Assembly (NCBI GenBank): GCA_013349485.1
Contig: DUZM01000177.1
Coordinates: 1-6,966 of the forward strand
Length of the DNA: 6,966 bases
Reading direction: 5' to 3'
Source of the DNA: Candidatus Hydrogenedentota bacterium
GTDB lineage: Bacteria; Hydrogenedentota; Hydrogenedentia; Hydrogenedentales; SLHB01
The position numbers and the translations under genes are program-made. Positions 5,466-6,966 of the stretch are shown here, piece after piece. Each line of letters starts with the position of its first letter. Positions within the stretch are counted from its first letter, which is position 1. The notes under the pieces were generated by a model. It ran no database searches. It was not told the origin of the DNA and saw only the letters and a program-made list of their open reading frames with translations.

Positions 5466-6296
5466 CGGCATAGCAGTGACGGCCACGGTCTTGCCGTCTG
5501 GGCTGACGCTCGGCCGCACCATAAGCTGAATGTGCTCCAAGAGTTTGATGGACTTCTGTGTTTTCATCGAGTACGCGTATAGGACTCCGACCTCGTCCGA
5601 CTCTTCTGTGTCCAGAAGATAGATGACTCGTTCTTCATCCAGCCACGTCGGCCACCACAGTGAACGGCCGGGCGGGCCAGTCAGAATGGTCTCTATCGCG
5701 CCCGAATCAGCGTCCAAGAGTAGGACGGCCTCCGCCGCTTCTCTCTCTGAGCCGGACACCTTTATCTCGGGCTCCGCGTTAGTGAACAGGATTCGCCTGG
5801 TACGAGGCGCCACAGAGACAAATCCTATCGTCTCCTTTTGCTCCAACAAAACCATATCCGCGCTGCTGTCTCCCAGCGTACGCTCATGAATCTCGGAGGT
5901 TCTGTAAGGTAGGTTTTCAGGAAAGCGTTCGGTGATGTAATAGAGGCGCTTGCCGTCGTTTGAAACGTCGTAACTGTATGCCAGGGTCTTCTCGGCAAGA
6001 CGTGTGAGATCCCCTGACTTCAAGTCCAATTGGACCAGATCCAAATACTCATCGCTTTGTCCGTGCTGCTTCGCGAGCAATATGGCCTCTCCTCCGTTAA
6101 GATACTTGCAGGCCAGGATTTCCTTGTCGCTGAGCATGGTGGTTTGGCTGGTCTCGGTGTCCCATTGCCAAAGCTTCATGTCGCCTGGGCCGACAAACGC
6201 CAAGTACCGGCCGTCGGGGCTCCAGGCGATCATCTCATAGCAACCGGTTAGAAGGAGCGCGAAGAGCACAAGCGCAATGGTGACGCGGCTTGACAT
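5463..6296 (-). CDS. Beta-propeller (TolB/PD40-type) lipoprotein, N-terminal part
   Basis: This is a predicted exported lipoprotein anchored in a membrane through a lipidated cysteine. The start ATG at 6296 is set by GGGAGGA (6304-6310) 7 bases upstream. A signal peptide (MSSRVTIALVLFALLLTGC) ends in the lipobox LTGC with the modified Cys at residue 19. Repeats of the PD40/WD40-like type follow: IAWSPDGRYLAF (24-34), VSNDGKRLYYI (111-121), SVAPRTRRILF (161-171), PTWLDEERVIYLL (216-228) and PSVSPDGKTVAV (262-273). Each is followed by a strand ending in a D-T/S-G type turn. The frame halts at codon 278 within the fifth blade, so this 277-residue product would be an incomplete propeller. It starts 2 bases after the stop of the anti-sigma-like gene, implying one operon. 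Its ligand is unknown; propellers of this type usually mediate protein or glycan contacts in the periplasm. Confidence 0.8.
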   Translation of the reverse strand: MSSRVTIALVLFALLLTGCYEMIAWSPDGRYLAFVGPGDMKLWQWDTETSQTTMLSDKEILACKYLNGGEAILLAKQHGQSDEYLDLVQLDLKSGDLTRLAEKTLAYSYDVSNDGKRLYYITERFPENLPYRTSEIHERTLGDSSADMVLLEQKETIGFVSVAPRTRRILFTNAEPEIKVSGSEREAAEAVLLLDADSGAIETILTGPPGRSLWWPTWLDEERVIYLLDTEESDEVGVLYAYSMKTQKSIKLLEHIQLMVRPSVSPDGKTVAVTAMP

Positions 6297-6298
6297 GA

Positions 6299-6966
6299 CT
6301 AGGTCCTCCCTAAAGGTACACGTCCTTTTTTGAGACGTCGGAGCGTCGGATCGAGTCCCATTTCCCTCGCGGCAGCGGTATCGCCGTATTCCGTGCGCAG
6401 CGTTTCGTAGGTCTCGAGTGCGGCGTCCCACCGCGCAGCATGGAGGTTGTCAAGCATTGCACGCTTGAGATCCTCGGCGGCGACCTCTCGGAAAAGTCCT
6501 TGCGCCTGCTGCGGCGAGACCGCGCTCATGACAATCACGGGTTGCACGAGCACCCTTGAGAAAGCGGCCGGATGCTGCGCAGGCTGACCGCCGCGAGCCC
6601 ATACGCAAAGCAACGTCCCGGTGATACCCGTCAGCGCGCCCAACAGAAACAATGCGGCCTGTGCCTGCCAACGGAAACGTGAGAAGAAGGGCCTGCACCG
6701 TTCCGTTTGGGCCGTAAGAACTTGCTCGCGATCTGCGAGCACCCTTTCACACTGGCCAACGAACGCGGGATCGGCCTCCGGCGCCTCGATGTGCCACAGT
6801 CTAAGCGCCTCGGACATCGCTTTCAGCCCGCGCAACTGAACGGCGCGGGCCGGCTCGAGCTCGAGGCGCCTCTCGAGCCCTTGGCGTTCCTCTGGGCTCA
6901 GTTCCCCGTCCAGGTAGGCAGACAGACATTCGGCCCAGGCATCTTCCGACTCGGGCGGCTTCCAAC
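6299..6966 (-). CDS. Membrane-anchored anti-sigma-like protein (5' end outside window)
   Basis: This is a predicted single-pass inner-membrane regulator that would hold an ECF sigma factor at its cytoplasmic N-terminus. The frame is open to the right edge and 221 residues are visible. Near its visible start it reads ECLSAYLDGELSPEERQGLE, the signature of anti-sigma N-terminal domains. Only one of the Cys residues of the zinc motif (HxxxCxxC) is seen; the site may be degenerate or partly outside. One transmembrane segment (AALFLLGALTGITGTLLCVW) lies at about visible residues 101-122. The periplasmic part ends with a TPR-like unit (ARWDAALETYETLRTEYGD). An internal TTG (6835) and ATG (6817) exist, but starting there would cut off the signature. 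The stop lies 2 bases before the lipoprotein start. The partner sigma gene would be expected upstream, beyond 6966. Confidence 0.65.
   Translation of the reverse strand, partial: WKPPESEDAWAECLSAYLDGELSPEERQGLERRLELEPARAVQLRGLKAMSEALRLWHIEAPEADPAFVGQCERVLADREQVLTAQTERCRPFFSRFRWQAQAALFLLGALTGITGTLLCVWARGGQPAQHPAAFSRVLVQPVIVMSAVSPQQAQGLFREVAAEDLKRAMLDNLHAARWDAALETYETLRTEYGDTAAAREMGLDPTLRRLKKGRVPLGRT

Noticed and set aside
4524..5582. Long open frame on the + strand (352 codons) opposite the lipoprotein gene
   Set aside because: It lies antisense to the propeller/TPR coding frame, which has repeats, a signal peptide and a ribosome site. The + frame has no Shine-Dalgarno site and no recognisable domain; it looks like a composition shadow.
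1..6966. CRISPR array, tRNA, rRNA or insertion sequence
   Set aside because: I saw no regularly spaced repeats, no tRNA-like cloverleaf or rRNA signature, and no transposase motif or terminal repeats on either strand.

Overview
The window looks like a piece of a GC-rich bacterial chromosome. The bacterial signs are Shine-Dalgarno sites, a lipobox lipoprotein, an anti-sigma-like protein and toxin-antitoxin (TA) pairs. The lineage cannot be fixed from sequence reading alone. Single TPR-like units, PD40/TolB-type propeller repeats and an N-terminal anti-sigma motif with a membrane anchor would suit a Planctomycetes/Hydrogenedentota-type genome, but this is a weak inference.

Left part, + strand. 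Bases 58-1593 encode a large membrane-anchored protein of unknown function whose frame is open to the window edge. A 186-base intergenic stretch follows, rich in inverted repeats and carrying a plausible extended -10 promoter. Next come a short hicB antitoxin (1780-2004) and an overlapping hicA toxin (1994-2221, TTG start). A thymidylate synthase family enzyme (2256-3248) starts 34 bases later and is probably on the same transcript.

Middle, + strand. A small three-helix membrane protein (3409-3762, perhaps starting at 3328 with a zinc-ribbon-like N-terminus) is followed by a CopG/BrnA-type ribbon-helix-helix antitoxin (3819-4091). No recognisable BrnT-type toxin is present. A near-identical sequence of about 25 bases precedes both genes. 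This makes the pair a candidate non-canonical TA or regulatory module.

Right part, - strand, convergent with the above. A membrane-anchored anti-sigma-like protein (6299 to beyond 6966) is followed after 2 bases by a beta-propeller lipoprotein gene. That gene is interrupted at codon 278 by an in-frame TAG (5463-5465). The same frame continues to 4188 with the rest of the propeller, a TPR-like segment and a C-terminal probable beta-sandwich region. The intact product would be about 702 residues. It is best read as one gene broken by a nonsense mutation or sequencing error, because TAG is the ordinary stop of six of the eight genes here. An ECF sigma factor gene would be expected just beyond the right edge.

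The main points for a second look are the amber-split lipoprotein, the membrane-protein/CopG pair with its repeated upstream element, and the thymidylate synthase variant next to hicBA.
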